Shown here in pieces: positions 53,909 to 61,366 of a stretch of 64,000 bases of DNA (its first letter is position 1; every line of letters starts with the position of its first letter). A program made the translations under genes and the position numbers. The DNA comes from an uncultured Eggerthellaceae bacterium (GTDB lineage Bacteria > Actinomycetota > Coriobacteriia > Coriobacteriales > Eggerthellaceae), in NCBI GenBank assembly GCA_947650915.1, contig CANSWY010000008.1, positions 1 through 64,000 of the forward strand, written 5' to 3'. Below the pieces are notes generated by a model. It was not told the DNA's origin and did no database searches. It worked only from the letters and a program-made list of their open reading frames with translations.

Positions 53909-55094
53909 GAATACTCGTGGCGGTCTTGGAAGAGGTTTGAATTCCTTGCTCGGCTCTGCGTCTGATTCTCCCCAACGCACGACTGAGAGAGAGCGCATCG
54001 TCTACAACGAGAACGAAGAAGTCGATTATTCGAATCAAGACGCTAAACTCAGTGGTCGGACGGGAAGTTTCGATCATATAGCAGTTGAGCGCCCTACACC
54101 GAGCCAGACAGCTCAACATCAACCAGTGAGCGCTCCTGAAGAGAAGAAACCTACGCCGAGCGCGCCTTCATCAAACTTCATCAATGCTTCCATCTCCCAG
54201 CCAGTGAGCGCACCGCGTCCTGTAGAGAAGAATGTTTCACGTGAAACAACCAAAGACGTTTCACGTGAAACAAAGCCTGAGAAGAAGGAAAAGTCTTCAG
54301 ACGAAAAAGTCTTTGAAGTTGAGATTGAGCAGATTGCACCCAACCCTGATCAACCTCGTACGAACTTCAAGAAGACCGAACTTGAGGAACTTTCCAACTC
54401 CATCAAAAAAGAAGGCCTCATCCAGCCTATCCTAGTGCGTGAAGTCGAGGATGGGGACTATCAGATCATCGCAGGAGAGCGCCGTTGGCAGGCTGCGAAG
54501 TTGGCTGGACTGAAGAAGGTTCCTATCCAGGTCAAGAATGTAGATGACGATAAAGCGCTTGAACTCGCGCTCATTGAGAATATCCAGCGTTCTGATCTCA
54601 ACCCTATCGAAGAGGCGTATGGATATCGTCGTCTCATGGAACGTCGGAAGATGACACAGGCGGATATCGCACAAGCGGTGTCTAAAGGGCGCTCCACTAT
54701 CGCGAACGCGCTTCGATTGCTCGATCTTCCGGAGGATGCGCAACAGCTTCTCTTTGAGGATAAGATTACAGCGGGGCATGCCCGAGCAATTCTTTCAGTT
54801 CCGACCAAGGATGGGCGTGAGTCGCTCACGCAGAAGATCGTCGACAATAAGCTGAGCGTTCGTGAAACGGAGTCGATCGCGCGGTTGCTTTCGAACAAGA
54901 GCACCTCTTCCAGCACGAAACGTGAGCCAGTGCCAGCGCGTTATAAGTCTGTGGCAAAAGCTATGAAGGATTTGTTCGAGACCAATGTGCGCATCAAATC
55001 TTCAAAAGGGAAGAACAAGATCGAAATAGAGTTCCAGGACGAAGCTGAGCTGGAACGTCTCTTCCGTGAGATGACCGCCGGGTTCGAATCGTAA
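53901..55094 (+). CDS. parB: Chromosome partitioning protein ParB
   Basis: A 397-residue CTPase/DNA-clamp protein. The N-terminal 135 residues are an extended, low-complexity linker. The core has IIAGERRWQAAKLAGL (GERR box) and IENIQRSDLNPIEEA, then the HTH MTQADIAQAVSKGRSTIANAL, and a C-terminal dimer domain. GTG 53901 overlaps parA. Two parS palindromes at 54233 and 54257 lie inside the coding sequence and encode VSRET twice (residues about 111-124). Confidence 0.97.
   Translation: MAKNTRGGLGRGLNSLLGSASDSPQRTTERERIVYNENEEVDYSNQDAKLSGRTGSFDHIAVERPTPSQTAQHQPVSAPEEKKPTPSAPSSNFINASISQPVSAPRPVEKNVSRETTKDVSRETKPEKKEKSSDEKVFEVEIEQIAPNPDQPRTNFKKTELEELSNSIKKEGLIQPILVREVEDGDYQIIAGERRWQAAKLAGLKKVPIQVKNVDDDKALELALIENIQRSDLNPIEEAYGYRRLMERRKMTQADIAQAVSKGRSTIANALRLLDLPEDAQQLLFEDKITAGHARAILSVPTKDGRESLTQKIVDNKLSVRETESIARLLSNKSTSSSTKREPVPARYKSVAKAMKDLFETNVRIKSSKGKNKIEIEFQDEAELERLFREMTAGFES
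54233..54248. promoter_or_regulatory. parS site 4, inside parB
   Basis: TGTTTCACGTGAAACA, exact consensus within the parB linker-coding region. Confidence 0.93.
54257..54272. promoter_or_regulatory. parS site 5, inside parB
   Basis: CGTTTCACGTGAAACA, one mismatch at the first base, 24 bp after site 4 and in the same coding frame. Confidence 0.88.
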
Positions 55095-55130
55095 AGCATC
55101 CTAAGGGCAAAAGCTTCAGAGGTGCCGTCT

Positions 55131-55305
55131 GATGTGCAAAAAGGACGTCCCAAATCGCACATAGGATGAGTCCTCCGGTGCTCATTCTCTATTTCTATGT
55201 GCGATTTGGAACGTCCCTTTTGCACATCAGGAAGCCTTTTGCACATCTGACAGCGTTATGGGTGCGATTTGGGACGTCCCTTTTGCACATCGCTTTTACA
55301 CATCA
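55131..55305. repeat. Nested palindromic element, reversed arm polarity
   Basis: Inner left 55131-55162 (GGACGTCCC form), forward loop, inner right 55196-55226 (GGAACG form), a fragment, outer right 55262-55291, and CTTTTACACATCA at the end, which supplies the rlmN TGA. The T:A asymmetry is on the right arm, opposite to clusters left of the origin. Confidence 0.92.
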
Positions 55306-56355
55306 AAGATGGGTGAGGGAGACTTCCTTGAGTTGGCCGCAGGCGCCGTTGATATCGAAGCCACGAGAGTTCCTGACGCTGACCGGGATCATCACGGCGC
55401 TCAAACCTTGCACCCATCGCTTCGTGACAGCTTTGCTGGATGGACGCAAGTCACTGCTTGCAATCTGATTCAACGGGATCAAATTCACATGACAGTTGAT
55501 TCCTTCACAGAAAGCTGCCAACGCATCCATATCGGCATCTGAATCATTCACCCCGTCGATCAGCATGTATTCCAAAGTCACCCGTCTGCCGCTCTGCTGG
55601 TTGTATGAGATCAAAGCTTCCTGGAGATCATCCAAGGGTTGATTCGCGCACTTTGGTACCAACTGATCACGGATTTTCTGCCGCGCTGCATGCAAAGAAA
55701 CCGCAAGCCGGAACTGTTCTGGTTCCTCCGAGAACCGCTTGATGCCGTCGATGATCCCACAAGTGGAAATCGTGATCTTTCTCGCCCCGATGCCAAGGCC
55801 GGAGTCCGTGTTGATACGTCGCAGCGCAGCAAGCACATTGTCATAGTTGAGGAACGGTTCACCTTGTCCCATGATGACCACGTTCGCCACGCGCTCATTG
55901 AAATCCTCTTGTACCGTGAGCACTTGGTCCACGATCTCAGACGCAGTGAGGTTCCGTCCGAATCCTTCATGCCCAGTGGCACAGAACGAGCAGGCCATCG
56001 GACACCCGGCTTGGGATGACACGCACGCTGTCAACCGTTTGACGTTCTCCGCTGCGTCATCGAACGCAATCGGCATGCCGACCGTTTCAACACAGGTGTC
56101 ATCCTCCAGCTTCAGAAGGTACTTCCGCGTGCCATCCTGTGAACGTTCCTGAGTCACCGCCTCAGCTCCCTGGAGCGGCAAACGATCAGCCAGCTTCTGA
56201 CGCAACGCCTTTGAAAGGTTCGTCATCCTGTCATAGTCCGTCACATTGTGCTTATGCAGCCATTCATGCAGTTGCTTGGCACGGAACTTCGGCTCGCCCA
56301 GCTCTTCCATGATCGCAGCCAGTTCTTCTACGCTCATCTCTCGCACATCAGCCAT
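55303..56355 (-). CDS. rlmN: 23S rRNA/tRNA adenine-C2 methyltransferase RlmN
   Basis: A 350-residue radical SAM enzyme that methylates A2503 of 23S rRNA and A37 of some tRNAs. The cluster motif is Cys118-X3-Cys122-X2-Cys125 (CPMACSFC). GQGEPFLNYDNV and the C-terminal GACGQL with the methyl-carrying Cys are present. ATG 56355 is chosen because GGAG lies 6 nt upstream; ATG 56367 adds four residues. The TGA is inside the border of a palindromic element. It is divergent from the first ddl gene. Confidence 0.96.
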   Translation of the reverse strand: MADVREMSVEELAAIMEELGEPKFRAKQLHEWLHKHNVTDYDRMTNLSKALRQKLADRLPLQGAEAVTQERSQDGTRKYLLKLEDDTCVETVGMPIAFDDAAENVKRLTACVSSQAGCPMACSFCATGHEGFGRNLTASEIVDQVLTVQEDFNERVANVVIMGQGEPFLNYDNVLAALRRINTDSGLGIGARKITISTCGIIDGIKRFSEEPEQFRLAVSLHAARQKIRDQLVPKCANQPLDDLQEALISYNQQSGRRVTLEYMLIDGVNDSDADMDALAAFCEGINCHVNLIPLNQIASSDLRPSSKAVTKRWVQGLSAVMIPVSVRNSRGFDINGACGQLKEVSLTHL

Positions 56356-56434
56356 CGCAAGCTCCATCCATGGTGTGACATTTCCTCTGGCGCGAATTAT
56401 ACTTTCATATCATCCACCGAAGAAATGAGAACAA

Positions 56435-57415
56435 ATGTTCGAATCAATCTCTCCGGAATCCTGCAAAGTGGCCCTCATCGCTGGTGGGACCAGTGGTGAG
56501 AGGCCCATCTCTTTAGCGTCGAAAGATGGTGCGTTGGCCGCTCTTCAACAGGCGGGCTACCAGGTGGAATGGCTCGATCCAGCCAAAAAAGAGGACCTGA
56601 TGCGTCTGATCCAGGATGATTTTGATGTCGCATTCTTGGCGCTCCACGGCAAAGGTGGTGAAGACGGCACCATTCAGGGCTTCCTGGAGATGATCGGGCT
56701 TCCTTACACCGGTTCAGGCGTGTTCAGCAGCGCGCTCAGCATAGACAAACAGAAAGCGAAGACGTTCTACCGCGCCCATGGCATCAAGACGCCGGCATCT
56801 GCCTACGTGCGCCGCGGTGAACCGTTCGATGCGGAACGGATCATGCAGGAGTTGGGCCAGAAATGCGTGGTGAAAGCCGCGACCGAGGGTTCCTCGCTGG
56901 GCATCTATATCGTTGAGGGCGCCGAAGCGGTGCGCCAGGCCATCAACGATGCCCTGGCGCTCGACACCGCTGCGCTCATCGAGCAATACATCGCTGGCAC
57001 AGAGCTCACGGTGGTGGTGCTGGGTGCGGAAGGCAACGCCGAAGCCCTGCCCATCATCGAGATCATCCCGCAGGCGGAATCCTATGACTTCGATTCGAAA
57101 TACGCCCCTGGCGGTTCAGAGCATATCTGTCCTGCACGCCTTTCGGATGAAGACACCGCACATATCATGGCGACGGCAGTGGCTGCGCACAACGCACTCT
57201 GTTGCCATGGGGTCTCGCGCACGGATTTCATCTTGGACGCGAATGGAGACGCCTGGGTGCTGGAAACGAACACGCTCCCGGGGATGACGGCCACCTCGCT
57301 TTTACCGGATGCGGCGAAAGCAGCTGGCATCAGTTTCCCTGAACTTTGCACGAAACTGGTTCAGAGCGCGTTTGAGCGCCCATCTGCTCGGAATATGAGC
57401 TTGGACACCGAATAG
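56435..57415 (+). CDS. ddl: D-alanine--D-alanine ligase (paralogue 1)
   Basis: A 326-residue ATP-grasp ligase that joins D-Ala residues for peptidoglycan. GGTSGERPISLAS carries the D-Ala-binding Glu, LHGKGGEDGTIQG is conserved, ATEGSSLGIY is the glycine/serine loop, FDSKYAPGG keeps the omega-loop Lys-Tyr, and LETNTLPGMT holds the metal ligands. All residues expected for dipeptide synthesis are visible. The ribosome site is weak; a TATACT about 35 nt upstream is the likely -10. A second, more divergent paralogue lies at 59240. Confidence 0.93.
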   Translation: MFESISPESCKVALIAGGTSGERPISLASKDGALAALQQAGYQVEWLDPAKKEDLMRLIQDDFDVAFLALHGKGGEDGTIQGFLEMIGLPYTGSGVFSSALSIDKQKAKTFYRAHGIKTPASAYVRRGEPFDAERIMQELGQKCVVKAATEGSSLGIYIVEGAEAVRQAINDALALDTAALIEQYIAGTELTVVVLGAEGNAEALPIIEIIPQAESYDFDSKYAPGGSEHICPARLSDEDTAHIMATAVAAHNALCCHGVSRTDFILDANGDAWVLETNTLPGMTATSLLPDAAKAAGISFPELCTKLVQSAFERPSARNMSLDTE

Positions 57416-57476
57416 AGCGAAACTGGGGCTTATATCGGTTCTGGTGGCTTTGTTTGGTGGATGGGTGATAAGCAAC

Positions 57477-57665
57477 GTGCGGAGGGGACACCCCAAATTG
57501 CACACTTCGCGTGCAATTTGGGGTGTCCCCTCCGGATGTTGCCAAATTGCGCCTGCGGGGTTGCCTGATGTGCAAAAGGGACGTTCCAAATTGCACATAG
57601 GATTGCGCTTTCTGGTGCGTCATCTTTTCTCCTATGTGCAATTTGGGACGTCCCTTTTGCACATC
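57477..57665. repeat. Compact variant plus nested palindromic element
   Basis: Compact hairpin 57480-57533: CGGAGGGGACACCCCAAATT on one side, its exact complement on the other, 24 bp perfect across ACTTCGC. Then an outer unit remnant, inner left 57568-57598, a loop of the GCGCTTTCTGGTGCG family (reverse of the one at 8401), inner right 57634-57664. Confidence 0.93.
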
Positions 57666-57753
57666 AGGAGGACTTGGGTGGGTGATTCAGGGCGTCTCTT
57701 TGGCACATGGGGCATAATGCGGGGTGTTGCAATCACGGCTGAAAAGGGTGGCC

Positions 57754-57993
57754 ATGGACTTCGCTGAGATCTATCACTTCCTGTTCGAAAGCTATGTGGG
57801 CATCGGCATCTTGGTGGGGGCCGGCCTCATCATCAGCATTCTGCTCTGTGTGATCTTCGAGTTCCGCACGCGCAAGCTCTACCGCAACCATGAACCGGCT
57901 GAAGATGAATGGTCGCTCTTCTACGATGAGATGGAAGAGGGAGAAGAGGAAGAAAACGAACGGATCCGTGCTGAAAAGAAGAAGGAAAAGTGA
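57754..57993 (+). CDS. Small single-pass membrane protein
   Basis: A 79-residue protein. An N-terminal amphipathic stretch, one transmembrane helix (about 13-37, GIGILVGAGLIISILLCVIF), then a highly charged tail (EEGEEEENERIRAEKKKEK). GGGTGG lies 4 nt before ATG 57754. The pyridoxamine kinase starts 9 nt after its stop, so they are co-transcribed. Function unknown. Confidence 0.7.
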   Translation: MDFAEIYHFLFESYVGIGILVGAGLIISILLCVIFEFRTRKLYRNHEPAEDEWSLFYDEMEEGEEEENERIRAEKKKEK

Positions 57994-58001
57994 GGGAAAC
58001 C

Positions 58002-58940
58002 ATGCAGAACTACAACGAGACGGATATGGAAAACGAACAGATCCATGGTGATCCGCATCCGCTGTTCCTCTACGAACGCGATACGGAATACATCCCGCGC
58101 ATCGCTGCCGTCCATGATCTCTGCGGCTACGGCAAATGTTCCCTGGGCGTGGCCATTCCCGTGCTCTCCGCAGCCGGATGCGATGTGTGCCCCGTTCCCA
58201 CCGGCCTGTTCTCTTCCCACACCGCCTTCCCCGGCTGGTACATGCATGACACCACCAGCATCCTGCAGGATTACCTGGAGGCCTGGCGCGGCATCGACGT
58301 CCAAATAGACGCCATCTACTCCGGCTTCCTGGGCGCGCCGGAACAAGTGGACATCATCCGCTCGCTCTATCGCACCTACCCCGACGCGCTCACCTTCGTG
58401 GACCCGGTCATGGCCGACCACGGCAAGGTGTACCCCACCTACACGCCAGAACTTTGCAGCGCCATGGCTGAGTTGGCGAAGGAAGCCGACGTGCTCACGC
58501 CGAACCTGACGGAAGCGGCCATCATCCTGGGAGAGCCCATCGGGGATGCCTGGCAAGGCGCTGACATACCGGACGAAGAAGCGGAACGCATCGTGCGCGC
58601 GCTGCTGGAACTAGGTGCCAAGAACGTGGTATTGAAGGGCATTCAGCGCGAAGGAGAAACGGTGATGCGCAACTTCGTGGGCAGCGCAAGCAATGCAACC
58701 GCTGGTTGCATCACCCAGGTCCAGAACGAATTCGTGCCGTACATGCTGCATGGCACGGGCGATGTGTACGCCTCCTGCGTGCTGGCCGGGTTGATGGCTG
58801 GCCGCTCGCTGGTGGAATCCGTGGCCTTCGCAGGCAACTTCGTGCATGACGCCATGATCGTGTCCGCCAAACAACCGAACTTCATGGATCGCGGCGTCAG
58901 TTTCGAACCGCTGTTGGGCAAAGTGTCGGCGCTCCTGTGA
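58002..58940 (+). CDS. Pyridoxamine/pyridoxal kinase
   Basis: A 312-residue ribokinase-fold kinase that phosphorylates pyridoxal or pyridoxamine for PLP salvage. RIAAVHDLCGYGKCSLGV and GLFSSHTAFPGW are typical of the PdxY/pyridoxamine kinase group. DPVMADHGKVYP and TPNLTEAAIILGEP follow, and the anion-hole segment is GTGDVYASC. The first 35 residues are an extension. ATG 58002 has GAGG 6 nt upstream; a GTG at 57990 is an alternative. Confidence 0.92.
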   Translation: MQNYNETDMENEQIHGDPHPLFLYERDTEYIPRIAAVHDLCGYGKCSLGVAIPVLSAAGCDVCPVPTGLFSSHTAFPGWYMHDTTSILQDYLEAWRGIDVQIDAIYSGFLGAPEQVDIIRSLYRTYPDALTFVDPVMADHGKVYPTYTPELCSAMAELAKEADVLTPNLTEAAIILGEPIGDAWQGADIPDEEAERIVRALLELGAKNVVLKGIQREGETVMRNFVGSASNATAGCITQVQNEFVPYMLHGTGDVYASCVLAGLMAGRSLVESVAFAGNFVHDAMIVSAKQPNFMDRGVSFEPLLGKVSALL

Positions 58941-58949
58941 TACTGGCTG

Positions 58950-59187
58950 ACGTGCGAAGGGGACACCCCAAATTCCCTTCGGATGTTGTTGGGATGTGCA
59001 AAAGGGACGTCCTAAATTGCACCTGCGGGGTTGTCTGATGTGGATGTGCAGAAGGGACGTCCCAAATTGCACATAGGAGAAAAGATGACGCACCAGAAAA
59101 CGCAATCCTATGTGCAATTTGGAACGTCCCTTTTGCACATCAGACAACCCCGCAGGTGCAATTTGGAACGTCCCTTTTGCACATCAG
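58950..59187. repeat. Full four-unit nested palindromic element
   Basis: A truncated compact variant (58950-58985), then the most symmetrical copy: outer left 58993-59022, spacer CTGCGGGGTTGTCTG, inner left 59043-59073, loop, inner right 59110-59140, spacer CAGACAACCCCGCAG, outer right 59156-59185. The two spacers are exact reverse complements. Arm polarity is reversed relative to the left replichore. Confidence 0.95.
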
Positions 59188-59203
59188 GGGTCCGAGGGGC
59201 GCG

Positions 59204-59209
59204 TATAAT
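59204..59209 (+). promoter_or_regulatory. -10 box of second ddl-like gene
   Basis: TATAAT, 30 nt before ATG 59240, with AAGGGA in the leader. Confidence 0.55.
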
Positions 59210-59239
59210 CGCACGCAAAAACCAACGAAGGGAACCGAT

Positions 59240-60250
59240 ATGGCGTTGAAAGTGGCAGTGCTCATGGGCGGTCAGTCCTTCGAACGCGAATTCTCATTGG
59301 AGAGCGGCAAACTGGTGTGCGACGCTCTCACGCAGGCCGGTCATAAAGTGGTTCCGCTGGACACCACGAAAGAGCTGGTGCCCACGCTGCGCAGCGAACG
59401 CCCGGACGTGGTGTACAACGCGCTGCACGGCAAGCATGGCGAAGACGGCACCATCCAAAGCCTGCTGGAATTCCTGGGCATCCCGTTCGTCGGTTCGCCC
59501 GCCAGCGTCTGCCACCGCGCGTACAACAAGGACGCGCTGCACTCCAGCCTGGCGAAATACCGTGAACTCACCGGAGACGCGGGCATCGCCTCTTGGCCAC
59601 AGGGCATCTTCATCTCCAAAGACGCGTTCCTTCAGATGGGCGCCGCCACCGCGCTGGACCTGGTGCCGGAGCGCGTCATCGGCGGCTACCCCATGGCTGT
59701 CAAGCCCGCGCACGGCGGCAGCGCGCTGGGCATCCACAAGGTGGAGAACGCCGAAGAGCTGGGGGAGGCCATCCTGGATGCGCTCTCCTACGATGACGCG
59801 GTGAACATCGAACAGTGGATCGACGGCGTGGAGCTGGCCGTTTCCATCCTGGGCAGCGGGTGGGACGCGCACGTCCTGCCGCCCGTGGAGATCGTGCCGA
59901 AGCGCCGCTTCTACGATTCGGATGCGCGTCTGAACACGGATCAGGTGGACTTCTTCTGCCCGGTCAGGCCCGCTTCTCTTTCGAACGACCCCGCGGAGGC
60001 GGATGCCATTCGGGCTGAGATCGAACGAGCCGCGCTTGAGGTGTATCGCGCCTACAGCGTGCGCGATCTGGGTCGCATCGACATGATCTGGGACGGCGCC
60101 CAGGCGAAATGCTTCGAGGTGGATGTGTCGCCGGGCATGACCAGCCGTTCGCTGTTCCCCACCGCCTGCAAGGCTGCGGGGCTCACCATGCCGGCCGTGC
60201 TGGACCAGCTGGTCAGCACCGCTGCCGGGCGACCCGCTTTCGAACGGTAG
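59240..60250 (+). CDS. D-Ala--D-Ala ligase-like ATP-grasp protein (paralogue 2)
   Basis: A 336-residue paralogue of the ligase at 56435. GGQSFEREFSLESG and NALHGKHGEDGTIQ match Ddl, and GGSALGIHKV and CFEVDVSPGMT correspond to the nucleotide and metal sites. At the omega loop the usual Lys-Tyr is replaced (YDSDARLNTD), and the first metal-ligand segment reads EVDVSPG instead of ETNTLPG. This suggests changed acceptor specificity or kinetics, for example a depsipeptide or mixed dipeptide ligase. AAGGGA lies 7 nt before the ATG. It could also be a second functional Ddl. Confidence 0.82.
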   Translation: MALKVAVLMGGQSFEREFSLESGKLVCDALTQAGHKVVPLDTTKELVPTLRSERPDVVYNALHGKHGEDGTIQSLLEFLGIPFVGSPASVCHRAYNKDALHSSLAKYRELTGDAGIASWPQGIFISKDAFLQMGAATALDLVPERVIGGYPMAVKPAHGGSALGIHKVENAEELGEAILDALSYDDAVNIEQWIDGVELAVSILGSGWDAHVLPPVEIVPKRRFYDSDARLNTDQVDFFCPVRPASLSNDPAEADAIRAEIERAALEVYRAYSVRDLGRIDMIWDGAQAKCFEVDVSPGMTSRSLFPTACKAAGLTMPAVLDQLVSTAAGRPAFER

Positions 60251-60263
60251 GGATTTGCGGGGA

Positions 60264-60492
60264 CGTGCGAAGGGGACACCCCAAATCGCACACTGCGCGT
60301 GCAATTTGGAGCGTCCCCTTTGCACGTTGCAATTTGAAGCGTCCCCTTCGGATGTGCAAAAGGGACGTCCCAAATTGCACATAGGAATAATGAGCCTGCA
60401 CTGAAAGACTGTTCCTATGTGCGATTTGGAACGTCCCTTTTGCACATCAGGCAACCTCGCAGGTGCGATTTGGGACGTCCCTTTTGCATATC
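60264..60492. repeat. Compact variant plus nested palindromic element
   Basis: Compact hairpin 60264-60326 (loop ACTGCGC) with a third related unit to 60350, then inner left 60352-60382 (GGGACGTCCC), forward or mixed loop with CCTGCACTGAAAG, inner right 60417-60447 (GGAACG), spacer CAGGCAACCTCGCAG, outer right 60463-60491. Confidence 0.92.
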
Positions 60493-60718
60493 GGGGAGTG
60501 GGGATTCGGGGATGAAAAGTTGTGGAAATTTGAAGGTTTTTGGAAAGTTATCAAGAGTTTCCACAATGAAGAATCCACTTTTCAGATTGCCCCTTGCAAT
60601 TCTCAAAAAGTAGTGCTTCACCTTGTGAACAGGGGAAAGTTACCGTTTGGAAACGCCCTGTGAGCGGGACGATTTTCCACATCACAATTCCACCACATTT
60701 CGGGCACCCACAATCCAT
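60493..60718. other. AT-rich gene-free stretch with DnaA-box-like motifs
   Basis: No gene is supported. TTGTGGAAA at 60520, TTTCCACAA at 60558 and TTTTCCACA at 60673 resemble the weaker DnaA-box forms seen at the origin, about 14 kb away. The first two form an inverted pair. Confidence 0.35.
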
Positions 60719-60762
60719 TTGAATCTTGTCTTGACCTGCGGGTATAGTGCACATTGCTATAC
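60719..60762 (+). promoter_or_regulatory. Promoter and dyad upstream of LRR protein
   Basis: TTGAAT, 18 nt, TATAGT (60743-60748). The -10 overlaps an inverted repeat GTATAG-N9-CTATAC (60742-60762), which could be an operator. The frame of the LRR protein is open from an ATG at 60773, 11 bp after this dyad, but the better ribosome site is at 61367. Confidence 0.5.
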
Positions 60763-61366
60763 GTGGGTCATCATGCCCATACGTGCGCCCACGCGCGCGT
60801 ATGCCGCGAGAAACACGGATGGCAAGAACGGCAAACGCCACGCTGGTGCTGGGAAACACCAAGGCAAGGCAAGGCAAGGAAGCGGGACGCGTCATGAGCA
60901 GGCAGTTCGTGACGGTCTCAACAATCGCGGGTCCCGCCCGCAGATGGGGAAGAACATGAGCCACCACGAACGTCTGAATGCCGAAGGCAGCAGCCGGCTG
61001 GACGCCAAGCGCGCCCGGTTCGCGGCGAAGCTTTCGGGAGCTCGGCATGTGAGCCAGGACCGCACCGCGGTCCCCCGTGCCGGGAGCGATCCCGCGCAAA
61101 CGCAAGCGCAAGCGCAACAAGCGCCTGCGCCCCGAACGGGCACCGCACCTGGACCCAGGCACGCGAGCGCCCCGACGCACGCGCATTCAGGCACGCGCAC
61201 CGTGAGGGTGGCCAACAGCTGCCCGGTCGCCCGCGCTCGGCGCAAAGCCATGCCCACGCAACAAGACCAGACCGCCCCGGCCACCCCATCAGCCGCGCGC
61301 GCGTCCCGCACCCTTGCCAACACTGCCGCTGCCAAGAAGAACGCACATATATATAAAGGTACTGCC

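Noticed and set aside
60747-60959. A 70-codon frame starting at 60747
   Set aside because: Overlaps the promoter dyad and the in-frame extension of the LRR gene; no ribosome site and low-complexity product.
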